Assembly (NCBI RefSeq): GCF_001434895.1
Contig: NZ_AZEE01000028.1
Span: 248,502-312,501 of the forward strand
DNA length: 64,000 nt
Reading direction: 5' to 3'
DNA from: Secundilactobacillus odoratitofui DSM 19909 = JCM 15043
GTDB taxonomy: Bacteria; Bacillota; Bacilli; Lactobacillales; Lactobacillaceae
Position numbers and translations under genes: made by a program. Shown here in pieces: positions 44,315 to 52,223 of the stretch. The number at the start of each line of letters is the position of its first letter. The stretch's first letter is position 1. The notes below the pieces were generated by a model that was not told the DNA's origin, searched no databases, and saw only the letters and a program-made list of their open reading frames with translations.

Positions 44315-44321
44315 TGAGTCC

Positions 44322-44349
44322 TTGACAGCTCTTTCGATAGTGGTATGAT
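44322..44349 (+). promoter_or_regulatory. Promoter of glnRA
   Basis: TTGACA (44322-44327), 16-base spacer, TATGAT (44344-44349) with an extended TGG before it. Confidence 0.88.
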
Positions 44350-44377
44350 GTAACCATGCAAGAGGGAGGTGAGTGCA

Positions 44378-44761
44378 ATGACAGAGAAGGAACTACAACG
44401 TTCTAAGTCAGTACTACCAATTGGTACGGTAATGCGTTTGACTGAGTTAACCGCTCGACAGATTCGCTATTATGAAGAACAGGGTCTTGTAATTCCGCAG
44501 CGGACAGATGGTAATCGGCGAATGTATTCATTGAATGATATTGATCAGTTGCTTGAAATCAAGGATTATTTGAATGATGGGATTAACATGGCTGGAATTA
44601 AAGCCATCTATGCGCAAAAGGAAAAGCGGGCTGCTGAACGTAAGAGTGATTCGCTGACGGATAGTGATGTCAGGCGGATATTGCACGATGAATTTCTTAA
44701 CATTAGTGGTTTCGAACGTCATTCGGCAACTTCATTGCATTCGCAACGACCACTTGAATAA
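44378..44761 (+). CDS. glnR: Glutamine synthetase repressor GlnR (MerR family)
   Basis: 127 residues. A MerR-type winged helix (TVMRLTELTARQIRYYEEQGLV, then RRMYSLNDIDQLLEI) precedes a short C-terminal region that in GlnR senses feedback-inhibited glutamine synthetase. ATG 44378 has GGGAGG eight bases upstream; GTG 44369 lies on it. glnA follows 50 bases downstream and the operator and promoter lie upstream, forming the classical autoregulated glnRA operon. Confidence 0.95.
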   Translation: MTEKELQRSKSVLPIGTVMRLTELTARQIRYYEEQGLVIPQRTDGNRRMYSLNDIDQLLEIKDYLNDGINMAGIKAIYAQKEKRAAERKSDSLTDSDVRRILHDEFLNISGFERHSATSLHSQRPLE

Positions 44762-44811
44762 CCTAATTTTTGACCACTGTTGATTTCAATAATCTTTCGA
44801 GGAGCGATTTT

Positions 44812-46152
44812 ATGCCAAAACACGATTACACCAAAGACGATATTCGTCAAATGGCGCAGGATGAAGATGTTCAGTTTTTACGATTAATGTTTACTGATTT
44901 ATTTGGGACAATCAAAAACGTTGAAGTTCCAATTTCTCAACTCGAGAAATTGCTGGACAACAAGTTGATGTTTGATGGGTCTTCAATCGACGGTTTCGTT
45001 CGCATTGAAGAAAGTGACATGTATCTTTACCCAGACCTCTCAACTTGGATGATCTTTCCTTGGAGTAGCGATCGTGGCAAAATTGCACGGATTATCTGTG
45101 AAGTTTATACGCCAGACCACAAACCATTTCCTGGCGACCCTCGAAACAACTTAATTCGCGTTTTGAATGATATGCGTGAGGCTGGTTTTACCGACTTTAA
45201 CATCGGACCAGAACCAGAATTCTTCCTATTTAAGATGGATGAAAACGGCAAACCAACTACGACCTTGAATGACCAAGGTTCATACTTTGATATGGCCCCA
45301 ATGGACTTAGGTGAAAATTGCCGTCGTGAAATCGTCTTAACTCTTGAAGAAATGGGCTTCGATGTCGAAGCTGCTCATCACGAAGTTGCACCAGGCCAAC
45401 ATGAAATTGACTTTAAGTATGCTGACGCCTTACAAGCTGCTGACAACATCCAAACCTTTAAGTTAGTTGTTAAGACCGTTGCTCGTAAGTTCGGTCTGTA
45501 TGCGACCTTCATGCCAAAACCACTGGCTGGCATCAACGGTTCAGGGATGCACTTGAACATGTCATTATTCCATAAGGACGGTAACGCCTTTTACGATGAG
45601 AAGGGTAAACTGCAACTTTCCCAAGATGCTTACTACTTCTTAGGCGGTTTATTGAAACACGCTCGTAGCTTTACTGCTATTTGCAACCCAACCGTTAATT
45701 CATATAAGCGCTTGGTTCCTGGCTATGAAGCACCAGTATACGTTGCTTGGTCAGGTTCAAACCGGTCACCACTCGTTCGTGTGCCTAATTCTCGTGGTCT
45801 TTCAACTCGGTTGGAAGTGAGAAGTGTTGACCCAGCAGCTAACCCATACCTGGCTATCGCTGCAGTGCTTGAAGCCGGTCTTGATGGCTTAAAGAACAAA
45901 ATTGTGCCAGAGGAGAGTGTTGATCGTAACATTTACCGCATGGATGCGGAAGAACGTAACGAGAGTCACATCACCAATTTACCTGACACTTTACACAATG
46001 CTTTGAAAGATTTAGCAGCCGATGACGTCATGAAGAAGGCCTTAGGACCACACTTGTACCCAAGCTTCCTTGAAGCTAAGAACATGGAGTACGATGCATA
46101 CCGTACTCAAGTATCTAAGTGGGAACGTGATCAATACCTCGAATTATACTAA
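44812..46152 (+). CDS. glnA: Glutamine synthetase, type I-alpha
   Basis: 446 residues, the length of the Firmicute GSI-alpha form, which is feedback-inhibited by glutamine rather than adenylylated. Beta-Grasp N-domain ([18 protein letters not shown]), then the catalytic barrel with FDGSSIDGF, the metal-binding [21 protein letters not shown] and [22 protein letters not shown] 44812 has CGAGGAGCG upstream; the frame opens earlier at 44770. It is transcribed with glnR and ends in a strong terminator. Confidence 0.98.
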   Translation: MPKHDYTKDDIRQMAQDEDVQFLRLMFTDLFGTIKNVEVPISQLEKLLDNKLMFDGSSIDGFVRIEESDMYLYPDLSTWMIFPWSSDRGKIARIICEVYTPDHKPFPGDPRNNLIRVLNDMREAGFTDFNIGPEPEFFLFKMDENGKPTTTLNDQGSYFDMAPMDLGENCRREIVLTLEEMGFDVEAAHHEVAPGQHEIDFKYADALQAADNIQTFKLVVKTVARKFGLYATFMPKPLAGINGSGMHLNMSLFHKDGNAFYDEKGKLQLSQDAYYFLGGLLKHARSFTAICNPTVNSYKRLVPGYEAPVYVAWSGSNRSPLVRVPNSRGLSTRLEVRSVDPAANPYLAIAAVLEAGLDGLKNKIVPEESVDRNIYRMDAEERNESHITNLPDTLHNALKDLAADDVMKKALGPHLYPSFLEAKNMEYDAYRTQVSKWERDQYLELY

Positions 46153-46179
46153 ATCGAATAAAATGATGATTAAATGAAA

Positions 46180-46217
46180 TAAAAGTTGGCCCTTTCTGAG
46201 AGAGGGTCAACTTTTTT
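46180..46217 (+). terminator. Terminator after glnA
   Basis: AAAAGTTGGCCCT pairs with AGGGTCAACTTTT (one mismatch), then T-run. Confidence 0.88.
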
Positions 46218-46311
46218 AACGATATTTTAGCTCAAAACCTTTATTATTCAGTGACTTTCATTTAAGATTAAACTAGTTACATACTGTGAGAATAAGTAAA
46301 TGAGGGATAAT

Positions 46312-47199
46312 ATGCAAAGTAATAGTGAGGAACCACGCCAAGAAATTACACCGGGCCAAGCCCAGTTAGATTCATCAATCACTCAAAAAATTAATTATTT
46401 GGAAACACTTCAACGTGCGCTTCACGACCGTGACGACCGTCAAATTTATGAATTAATTGACAAAACGCGTTATGACCGTGAAGTTAAAAAATCACGCGCA
46501 ACAACTCAAACGCAAGAGTTGGCAGATTTGGTCGCCAATGATCATCAGCAATTAAGTCATTATTTGAGTCAGAATTTAATTGAATATTTGGGCCAAACAT
46601 ACCCATTTTTCTACTATGATGAGGTTCAAGACGGCGAATTTGACATCTACTTTGGTAACTGGTGGGACCGTCGCTTGTTTGGCCAACTTGATGTGTTAAA
46701 CGTGGCGTTTAACTTTGATGAAACTGAATATAATAAGTTGAAACGCACGTTTGAATTATCAGCAATGAACCAACGTTACAACACTGATCATATCGCTGAG
46801 ATTACATCAAAGAGTGCCGAACTTCAGAAGTTGATCGATCAGCAAGATGAACGTGATCATCAAAAAGATCAATTACGCGACCAACTTAAAGAAGTTAGTC
46901 AAAAGAGTACGTTGCCTTGGGATTCCGGAAAAGTTAAGGAAGAACGTCAGTCGATTGTTGATCAACTTTCTAATTTAGCCGATCAAGATGAAGCTTCAAT
47001 GAATGCTAACAAACAAATCAAGGAAAACGATGAACAAATCTTAGGTCTTTCAAAGGAAGACACCATTTTGAATTATGAAAAACAAAGTATCCAACAAACC
47101 TTTGAAGACTTTTCACACTTTGAATCACATAACCAAAGTTTGTACACCGATTACTTGAACAGTTTAATCGGCAGAGGGCAGGTGAGCGCTGATGATTAA
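46312..47199 (+). CDS. Coiled-coil protein of unknown function, first gene of a three-gene operon
   Basis: 295 residues, Gln/Asp/Lys-rich and strongly helical, with long coiled-coil segments (about 10-70 and 155-280). A compact aromatic core lies between them (about 85-130: YLGQTYPFFYYDEVQDGEFDIYFGNWWDRR). No Walker motifs are present, so an SbcC-like label that such proteins sometimes receive would rest on coiled coil only. ATG 46312 follows GAGGG; an in-frame ATG at 46300 is possible. It overlaps the next gene by eight bases. Role unknown; it may form a scaffold with its operon partners. Confidence 0.75.
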   Translation: MQSNSEEPRQEITPGQAQLDSSITQKINYLETLQRALHDRDDRQIYELIDKTRYDREVKKSRATTQTQELADLVANDHQQLSHYLSQNLIEYLGQTYPFFYYDEVQDGEFDIYFGNWWDRRLFGQLDVLNVAFNFDETEYNKLKRTFELSAMNQRYNTDHIAEITSKSAELQKLIDQQDERDHQKDQLRDQLKEVSQKSTLPWDSGKVKEERQSIVDQLSNLADQDEASMNANKQIKENDEQILGLSKEDTILNYEKQSIQQTFEDFSHFESHNQSLYTDYLNSLIGRGQVSADD

Positions 47200-48124
47200 C
47201 GAGAATGACCCATCGACATTAAGTACCAGTGGTCGTTTATTGTCATACAATGATGCGGTTAAAGAGGGATTGGCAACTGGTCAAGCGTTTACGGCGCTTA
47301 TGGACCAACTGATCAACACGAAGGATCCGGCTACATTAGTTGAAGCTGCCCAAGAGTTATCTGTATTTGTTTTAGACAGCGATTATGTGACATTCCCACA
47401 TCAATATAATGCCGCTGATTACTACTTGATTTTTATGAGCCGGTTGCTTGAATTACATGATCAAGGTGCAGCGGTTACCTTACAATCACATGAAGGCGAC
47501 CAACACCTAACCCAGCAACTCACTGCACTAGGTGATTTAGGGGTATTTGCCTTTCGTTCAGCTAACGACTCGACTGGTGGTGTTTACTATCAAGACCAAG
47601 TTACTGGCGAAGTTTTATTTTATCTCAACCTCAAACGTCAGTTAATGCGGATGAATAGTAGTGCCATTACCAAGTTATTTGTTGAAACTTACCTTGATAA
47701 ATTAGAGGATGAACATATTTTAGCTGCGACTGATTTATTGATTGCGTTCGGTCAATCGCTTAAAGAAGACTTTGGCTTCGACGTTGATTTTAATCTACTC
47801 GATACGAGCAACAGCGAATTTTATGCCTTCACTACCAGTGATTTATCAGGTGAAATTGTCGATAAGCTCTTCGTGGCAGCTGCTTCAGAAAACTACATGC
47901 TTAAACATGCCCAGGATGGCGCAATTCTAGAATTATCGCCAGAAGTAACGATGAAAATTGTCAGTCATAACACCACTGGGGCCGCTGCATGGGGGATTCT
48001 TATCCAAGACAAGGCCCAACAAGTCTCCTGGTTTAAAGTGTTGTTGGCTTATCCATTCTTACGTCAGTGGTATCTCGATAATTTGGATGATCTCCAAATT
48101 CGCTCTGATAGTTTAGTTTTCTAG
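47192..48124 (+). CDS. Conserved protein of unknown function
   Basis: 310 residues, acidic, soluble, with no signal peptide or clear TM. I recognise no domain. Readable features are an acidic N-terminal part, a helical first half, and a beta-rich stretch near 120-150 (GVFAFRSANDSTGGVYYQDQ). An aromatic C-terminal end (LLAYPFLRQWYLDNLDDLQI) is also present. ATG 47192 lies inside the last codons of the previous gene, behind AGGTGAG, so translation is coupled. The dUTPase-like gene follows 17 bases after it. Confidence 0.7.
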   Translation: MINENDPSTLSTSGRLLSYNDAVKEGLATGQAFTALMDQLINTKDPATLVEAAQELSVFVLDSDYVTFPHQYNAADYYLIFMSRLLELHDQGAAVTLQSHEGDQHLTQQLTALGDLGVFAFRSANDSTGGVYYQDQVTGEVLFYLNLKRQLMRMNSSAITKLFVETYLDKLEDEHILAATDLLIAFGQSLKEDFGFDVDFNLLDTSNSEFYAFTTSDLSGEIVDKLFVAAASENYMLKHAQDGAILELSPEVTMKIVSHNTTGAAAWGILIQDKAQQVSWFKVLLAYPFLRQWYLDNLDDLQIRSDSLVF

Positions 48125-48141
48125 AAAATAGGAGCTTTTAA

Positions 48142-48648
48142 ATGTCATTAAATCTCGCAAACATGTTGCAAACCTCGATTCAATTTCGCAATCAGTTTAA
48201 TTACGAACATCAGGTAGCAGTCCGACCTGAAGAGGGACTGCGGATGGACTATGTCAGTTTAAACGTCGCCTTAGCTGAGTTGGCCTCGTCAATGGGTTGG
48301 TATCGACTCGGTGAGTCAGTGCCAGAAGTTGACCAAGCGACACTGCTAAAGCAGTATATTGACGTGCTGAACCATGTTTTCTGGGTTGCGGCAAGGCAAA
48401 CTTGGTCACATCTTATCGTTCTTGACGATGAGAAACTGAAAGCTTTAGTTGCTAAACGGCCTGCCAAGAGTTTGAGTCAGCAATTTTTGGCAACACAGCA
48501 CTTCTTGGATCAATCATTGTTTGAACGCCAACAAGCAGCTTTTGAACACGCCTGGCACCTCATTTTAAAACTAGGATTGGTTGATCTTCATTTTGATCAA
48601 GATCAAATCGAGACCACCTATCTGACGACATTTAAACCAAAAGCATAA
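48142..48648 (+). CDS. All-alpha dUTPase (dUTPase_2)-like protein, degenerate active site
   Basis: 168 residues, all helical. The layout matches dimeric all-alpha NTP pyrophosphatases: DYVSLNVALAELASSMGWYR corresponds to the metal-binding ExxE(L)xN helix, and LLKQYIDVLNHVFWVA to the EYxDxLHF helix. Several acidic ligands are altered: the first helix keeps only one Glu, its Asn is Ser, and EY becomes QY. dUTP hydrolysis is therefore doubtful. AGGAGC precedes ATG 48142. It is third in the operon with two unknown proteins. Confidence 0.72.
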   Translation: MSLNLANMLQTSIQFRNQFNYEHQVAVRPEEGLRMDYVSLNVALAELASSMGWYRLGESVPEVDQATLLKQYIDVLNHVFWVAARQTWSHLIVLDDEKLKALVAKRPAKSLSQQFLATQHFLDQSLFERQQAAFEHAWHLILKLGLVDLHFDQDQIETTYLTTFKPKA

Positions 48649-48699
48649 AAAAACAACTTCTATCACTGGCCTAGTCCTGCGATGGAAGTTGTTTTTTGT
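48647..48699. terminator. Bidirectional terminator after the dUTPase-like gene
   Basis: AAAAAACAACTTC and GAAGTTGTTTTTT pair, with an inner ATC/GAT extension. It serves the converging small minus-strand gene too. Confidence 0.87.
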
Positions 48700-48700
48700 T

Positions 48701-48859
48701 TTAACTCAAGTGAAGCAATTTCGCAAATAATTGCATATATCCCCGTTTTGGGGTGGCGACGAAGTGTTTTGAGTTAGCATGTTGACGACTAGCGCTTTGG
48801 TGCAATTCCCAAGCGCCAGCAATCAAAAATAAAACGATAATGAATGAAATAAAGTTCAT
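48701..48859 (-). CDS. Small single-TM protein, function unknown
   Basis: 52 residues from ATG 48859 on the minus strand. The N-terminus MNFISFIIVLFLIAGAW is one TM, then a His/Gln/Ser-rich basic tail. GGAGGGATTGCG is an excellent ribosome site, which supports it as a real gene; the longer frame to 48889 has none. Not recognised. Confidence 0.65.
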   Translation of the reverse strand: MNFISFIIVLFLIAGAWELHQSASRQHANSKHFVATPKRGYMQLFAKLLHLS

Positions 48860-49383
48860 CGCAATCCCTCCAAAATAAAAAGATTTCAATTACGTTACAG
48901 TTATATTATCGTTTTATGACTTACAAAATGCAAGTAAATAATTGGTAAAGTTTAATTTTTTTGACATTTTTCATGTAATGAACAACTAAATAATCATGGT
49001 AAACAAGTGATATTAAAGAATTAGTTTCTATATACAATAAGTGATTTATCAGCCTAGAGCGGCTCTGAAATCTACTTGCTGGATGCTCGAAAAAGCCGGA
49101 TTTTAACTAATCTAATTTTAATGTACTAATCTAATGCTTGATAGGGTTTAAGTTTAGTTCAGAGAATAAAATCGATTTTGATCATATCGGCATAATTTCT
49201 TATTTTGAAAGCAACTGAAATATTCAATTGTTCAAGCAAATTATGAAGTCTGAACTACCAACCGAACATACAATCTTGCCAAAGAAACCAAAAGAGATTA
49301 TGGATTCCTATATTTCGAAATCCATAATCTCTTGTATTTTTCTGGGACCTGAGCGATTTATGTCCCATACGTTAAAAACAATA
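48860..49383. other. Intergenic region with hairpin repeats before tRNA-Arg
   Basis: About 520 AT-rich bases without a supported gene. The only structure seen is the pair of hairpins at 49292-49369. A 64-codon frame over them (49228-49422) also runs into the tRNA gene and is rejected. Confidence 0.6.
49292..49369. repeat. Two adjacent hairpins, palindromic repeat remnant
   Basis: AAGAGATTATGGATT (49292-49306) is exactly complementary to AATCCATAATCTCTT (49319-49333). Just downstream, CTGGGAC (from 49343) and GTCCCAT (to 49369) bracket a second small palindrome. The CTGGGAC/GTCCCA termini recall the ends of the 99-bp element at 33306, so this may be a degenerate relative. Confidence 0.6.
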
Positions 49384-49457
49384 TGTAGCAAGAGGGGTTC
49401 GAACCCTCGACCTACGGTTTAGAAGACCGTTGCTCTATCCAGCTGAGCTATTGCTAC
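49384..49457 (-). tRNA. tRNA-Arg (anticodon TCT)
   Basis: Read on the minus strand it starts GTAGCAATAGCTCAGCTGG. The acceptor stem GTAGCAA/TTGCTAC is perfect. The D arm AGCTCAGCTGGATAGAGC, anticodon arm ACGGT-CTTCTAA-ACCGT and T arm GAGGG-TTCGAAC-CCCTC are all complete. The anticodon TCT (complement at 49421-49423) reads AGA/AGG. The 3' CCA is not encoded. Confidence 0.97.
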
Positions 49458-49674
49458 AAAATACGAAATAACATGTATAATTATAAATTAAATGGGTAAT
49501 CAAGTCAACGTGATTTGCTGAATCGTCACGTTTCATTTCATGAGCTGAACGGGATTCACCTCTTTACAAACTTGAATATGACAATCATTTGGCAAGCTGA
49601 TGGCGTCAATTCTTTGAATTTAGTGAAATAATCACAATTATTTTAAAAGTTTGTGCGAAATTGGCTGTTTACAA

Positions 49675-49703
49675 TTGAAATCATAAAATTTCACTGATAA
49701 AAT
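49675..49703 (+). promoter_or_regulatory. Promoter of the AP2-domain gene leader
   Basis: TTGAAA (49675-49680), 17 bases, TAAAAT (49698-49703). The predicted start near 49710 coincides with the first base of the leader hairpin. Confidence 0.72.
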
Positions 49704-49709
49704 ATGTAT

Positions 49710-49840
49710 AAGTTCGTTATAACAATTGGGTGTGCCTTACGGAGGAGTCATACCAAATTGTTGAGGTAGTTAACGAACTTGGCAATAGGCATTTTAATAT
49801 CTTTAATCGTTAATGACGGGGGACGTCAACAACGATTAAA
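49710..49840 (+). promoter_or_regulatory. Highly structured 5' leader of the AP2-domain gene
   Basis: Hairpin 1: AAGTTCGTTA (49710-49719) pairs perfectly with TAACGAACTT (49771-49780). Inside it AACAATTGG (49721-49729) pairs with CCAAATTGTT (49753-49762, one bulge). The 23-base loop displays a perfect Shine-Dalgarno GGAGGAG (49741-49747) with no ATG or GTG at a usable distance. Hairpin 2: TTTAATCGTT (49802-49811) pairs perfectly with AACGATTAAA (49831-49840), with inner TGACG/CGTCA. The true ribosome site follows at once. It matches no riboswitch class I know; a regulatory role is inferred. Confidence 0.6.
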
Positions 49841-49856
49841 AAAGGATGGGGACGCG

Positions 49857-50357
49857 ATGAGTAGAAAAATCGAAATGACCGGTAAACAATACGGTCGTTT
49901 AACTGTCATTCGCCAAAAAGGTCAGGACGCCAAAAACGCCGATTTACTTTGGGAGTGTCAGTGCAGTTGTGGTAATGTTGTGGTCGTTGACGGTTCTAGA
50001 CTACGTGGTGGCTACGTTCGAAGTTGTGGCTGCCTGAGACGTGAACTAGCACGGCAACGTTATGTCAATAATAAGGATTTTACAAAGAACATGGGTAATG
50101 CCAAGAATCTCAGAAATGAGGACGGCATCATGGTTTCTTCGTTGAAGGAATCACCACGTAACACTTCTGGTGTCGTCGGTGTTTCTTATGATAAGGCAAC
50201 CGATCGTTGGTTAGCACGTTTGATGTACCAAGGCAAGTACGTTTTACTGAAGAGTTTCGAGACGAAGTCCGAAGCTGTTGCAGCCCGGAAACAAGCTGAA
50301 ACGATTTACTGGCATCGAACTAGTCAAGTTAACGAAAACGAATTACAAGTCAATTAG
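49857..50357 (+). CDS. Zinc-ribbon plus AP2-domain DNA-binding protein
   Basis: 166 residues. The N-terminal part has a Cys-rich motif (WECQCSCGN then SCGCLRRE) likely to bind zinc. The C-terminal part (about 105-150) carries an AP2-like fold: NTSGVVGVSYDKATDRWLAR, then GKYVLLKSFETKSEAVAARK. Such proteins occur in phages, mobile elements and lactobacillar chromosomes and may derive from homing-endonuclease DNA-binding parts; no nuclease motif is seen here. It is likely a DNA-binding regulator. ATG 49857 follows AAAGGATGGGG; the frame runs back to 49779 through hairpin 2 without a good start. Monocistronic with strong terminator. Confidence 0.78.
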   Translation: MSRKIEMTGKQYGRLTVIRQKGQDAKNADLLWECQCSCGNVVVVDGSRLRGGYVRSCGCLRRELARQRYVNNKDFTKNMGNAKNLRNEDGIMVSSLKESPRNTSGVVGVSYDKATDRWLARLMYQGKYVLLKSFETKSEAVAARKQAETIYWHRTSQVNENELQVN

Positions 50358-50376
50358 TTGAATCAAGATAACCATC

Positions 50377-50417
50377 AAAAAGCTGGTGAATGCGTTAACT
50401 GCATTCACCAGCTTTTT
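50377..50417. terminator. Bidirectional terminator after the AP2-domain gene
   Basis: AAAAAGCTGGTGAATGC (50377-50393) is fully complementary to GCATTCACCAGCTTTTT (50401-50417) with a 7-base loop. Confidence 0.95.
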
Positions 50418-50420
50418 AGA

Positions 50421-50690
50421 TTAATCAAGTTTTAAAATCGAAGTTCTCGTATGATGATGCGGTAAGTGCTTTTCAGGATCGGTATCTCTCAAGTAATCAA
50501 TTTCTTGAACTAGAATACGAGCGATAGACCGTTTGACCGTCTCATCGTTAAGTGCGGTCGCAATGGCGGTCGCAAACTGCTTATTACTCTCTGCTGAAAA
50601 ATCCTTGGTGGCTGACGCTGAGTTGAGTGCCCGCAGAACTGTACTGGTTGCAATTTGGGCTGTGTGATCATCAAACTTGTGGTCTGTCAT
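50421..50690 (-). CDS. Small soluble protein, function unknown
   Basis: 89 residues from ATG 50690 on the minus strand, behind GGGGTGATAAC. The protein is Ala/Thr/Asp-rich and helical (TAQIATSTVLRALNSASATK, then SNKQFATAIATALND), ending in a His/Arg-rich stretch (HLPHHHTRTS). I recognise no family. It converges on the AP2 gene and precedes its own 3' terminator. Confidence 0.65.
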   Translation of the reverse strand: MTDHKFDDHTAQIATSTVLRALNSASATKDFSAESNKQFATAIATALNDETVKRSIARILVQEIDYLRDTDPEKHLPHHHTRTSILKLD

Positions 50691-50780
50691 CGTTATCACC
50701 CCATTCTTGATTTACTTTAATTATACGGCAATTTTTTGAAGAAACTGTGCATAATGCTTGAATTCAAGAGGGGTGTGCGG

Positions 50781-51104
50781 CTAGTCGATGAACTTTACGG
50801 CTGTGCCATAAGCAGCAACGGATTGCATGTCTTCACCAATGGAACCAGAATCAAAGCGCATCATGACCACGGCATCCGCACCGAGCTCACTGGCGTTTTG
50901 CCGCAGCCGATCGATGGCCACGTCACGCGCCTCAATCATCATTTTAGTGTAGTCTTTGATTTCGCCACCAACTAAATTTTTTAAGCCAGCGCCGATATTT
51001 CTCACGATATTTTTAGATTGAGTCGTCAAACCAAAAACTTCCCCGATAATCTCGTATTGACGGCCAGGAATATTTTCCGTGGTTGACACCAAGATTGTTG
51101 ACAT
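50781..51104 (-). CDS. YbjQ/UPF0145 family protein
   Basis: 107 residues with the YbjQ signature: [20 protein letters not shown], then [28 protein letters not shown]. Members form pentameric rings of unknown function, often called heavy-metal-binding-like. TAGGAGGGCAAC precedes ATG 51104 on the minus strand. Confidence 0.92.
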   Translation of the reverse strand: MSTILVSTTENIPGRQYEIIGEVFGLTTQSKNIVRNIGAGLKNLVGGEIKDYTKMMIEARDVAIDRLRQNASELGADAVVMMRFDSGSIGEDMQSVAAYGTAVKFID

Positions 51105-51162
51105 AATAGTTGCCCTCCTACAAGCATTTTGAATACCTTTATTTTAGCATAGATTCCAATTC

Positions 51163-52059
51163 TCAGTAGTAAATTTTTACCACCTCGCCGGCATTGATTC
51201 GCTGCGGTTGGCGTCCGTCTTGCTCTAGCACAATCAACTGACCAGTATCGTCGACGTCAGTGACTTCACCACTGATTGTTTGTTGGCCAAGTTTTACTTC
51301 GACCTGTCGATTCATCAATAGCATGTGTTGCCGGTAGCGGGGAAGAAATCGTCCTTGATCGAATTGACGACTCTCAATGAGTAATTCACGGATCAAACGG
51401 CATAAGAACGCCTGTCGTTCCTGCGATGAGGGCTGTTTCGCAAGTAAGTTACCGGCAATACCGGCAAGTTCAGCTGGCAAATCTTGGTGAAGGTTGATGC
51501 CAACACCAATGATGAGTGTCTGATTGGCGCCACGTTCAACCAAAATTCCGGCAATTTTTTGATAGGCCAGATTGTAGATGTCGTTGACCCACTTGATCTG
51601 CACCTCTTGGTTAAAGATTGCGCCAATTGCGTCATAAACGCCCATGGCTAAGCTGGTTGTTAAGAGGCCAATTTGCTCAGTCTCGATTTGAAAGTCTGGC
51701 ATCATCAAGGTGACGTACAAGCCACCATCCTGACTTGCAAAAGGGCGTGAGTAGCGACCGACACCATTGGTTTGTTGGTCACTCACAATCACGTGAGGGG
51801 CGTTTAATTTCATTTGATTACACAGTGACTTGGCGTACTGGTTCGTTGACCCAATTGTGTCGAAGTGTTGGAGTGTTATTGGTTGTTGGACCTCTGCCGC
51901 AAGTTGGTCATTAAGTGCTGAATCCGTTTGCCAAAATACGGTATTTTTGTCCAAAAAGTTTAATTTTTCTGATAATTGACGGTGATGTGTTTCAGTCAAA
52001 TTAAATAGTGGCAAGGGCGCTTGTTGTTTAAGTTTTTGCAGGAGATTATTTGAATTCAT
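51163..52059 (-). CDS. birA: Biotin--[acetyl-CoA-carboxylase] ligase, without a recognisable N-terminal HTH
   Basis: 298 residues. It activates biotin to biotinyl-AMP and attaches it to AccB, encoded in the divergent fab operon. The catalytic part has FDTIGSTNQYAK, QQTNGVGRYSRPFASQDGGLY and ILVERGANQTLIIGVGINL, then a C-terminal SH3-like domain (MNRQVEVKLGQQTISGEV). The first 70 residues do not show the RxxVWKH-type helix-turn-helix of bifunctional BirA, so this may be ligase only. The start chosen is ATG 52059 behind AAAGGATGAAGC; the frame extends to 52194 through the promoter region. Confidence 0.92.
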   Translation of the reverse strand: MNSNNLLQKLKQQAPLPLFNLTETHHRQLSEKLNFLDKNTVFWQTDSALNDQLAAEVQQPITLQHFDTIGSTNQYAKSLCNQMKLNAPHVIVSDQQTNGVGRYSRPFASQDGGLYVTLMMPDFQIETEQIGLLTTSLAMGVYDAIGAIFNQEVQIKWVNDIYNLAYQKIAGILVERGANQTLIIGVGINLHQDLPAELAGIAGNLLAKQPSSQERQAFLCRLIRELLIESRQFDQGRFLPRYRQHMLLMNRQVEVKLGQQTISGEVTDVDDTGQLIVLEQDGRQPQRINAGEVVKIYY

Positions 52060-52087
52060 CAGCTTCATCCTTTTTATTTCTAAAATA

Positions 52088-52115
52088 ATCATACGCGTCC
52101 ATTTTATATTTTCAA
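52088..52115 (-). promoter_or_regulatory. Candidate birA promoter
   Basis: On the minus strand: TTGAAA (52115-52110), 16 bases, TATGAT (52093-52088). The FabT-like site at 52124 lies just upstream of its -35. Confidence 0.55.
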
Positions 52116-52123
52116 GTAGATGC

Positions 52124-52136
52124 TTTGATAGTCGAA
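52124..52136. promoter_or_regulatory. FabT-like operator 1
   Basis: TTTGATAGTCGAA, nearly identical to the site at 52760 and one base from the FabT-type palindrome TTTGA-N3-TCAAA. It lies between the birA and fab promoters. Confidence 0.6.
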
Positions 52137-52187
52137 CTACTAATTGAAAGATTAAAATTACTTGAAAAAGCAATTTATATGTCGGGG

Positions 52188-52217
52188 TTGACAAAAAAGG
52201 CGATTTTAGAATATGAT
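52188..52217 (+). promoter_or_regulatory. Main promoter of the fatty-acid synthesis operon
   Basis: TTGACA (52188-52193), 18 bases, TATGAT (52212-52217). Confidence 0.82.
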
Positions 52218-52223
52218 ACTGCC

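Noticed and set aside
49228-49422. A 64-codon frame on the plus strand
   Set aside because: It covers the hairpin repeat and runs into the tRNA-Arg gene on the other strand.
49741-49770. Leader peptide ORF after GGAGGAG
   Set aside because: No ATG or GTG at proper distance. TTG 49758 would give three codons and ATA 49751 four; neither is convincing.
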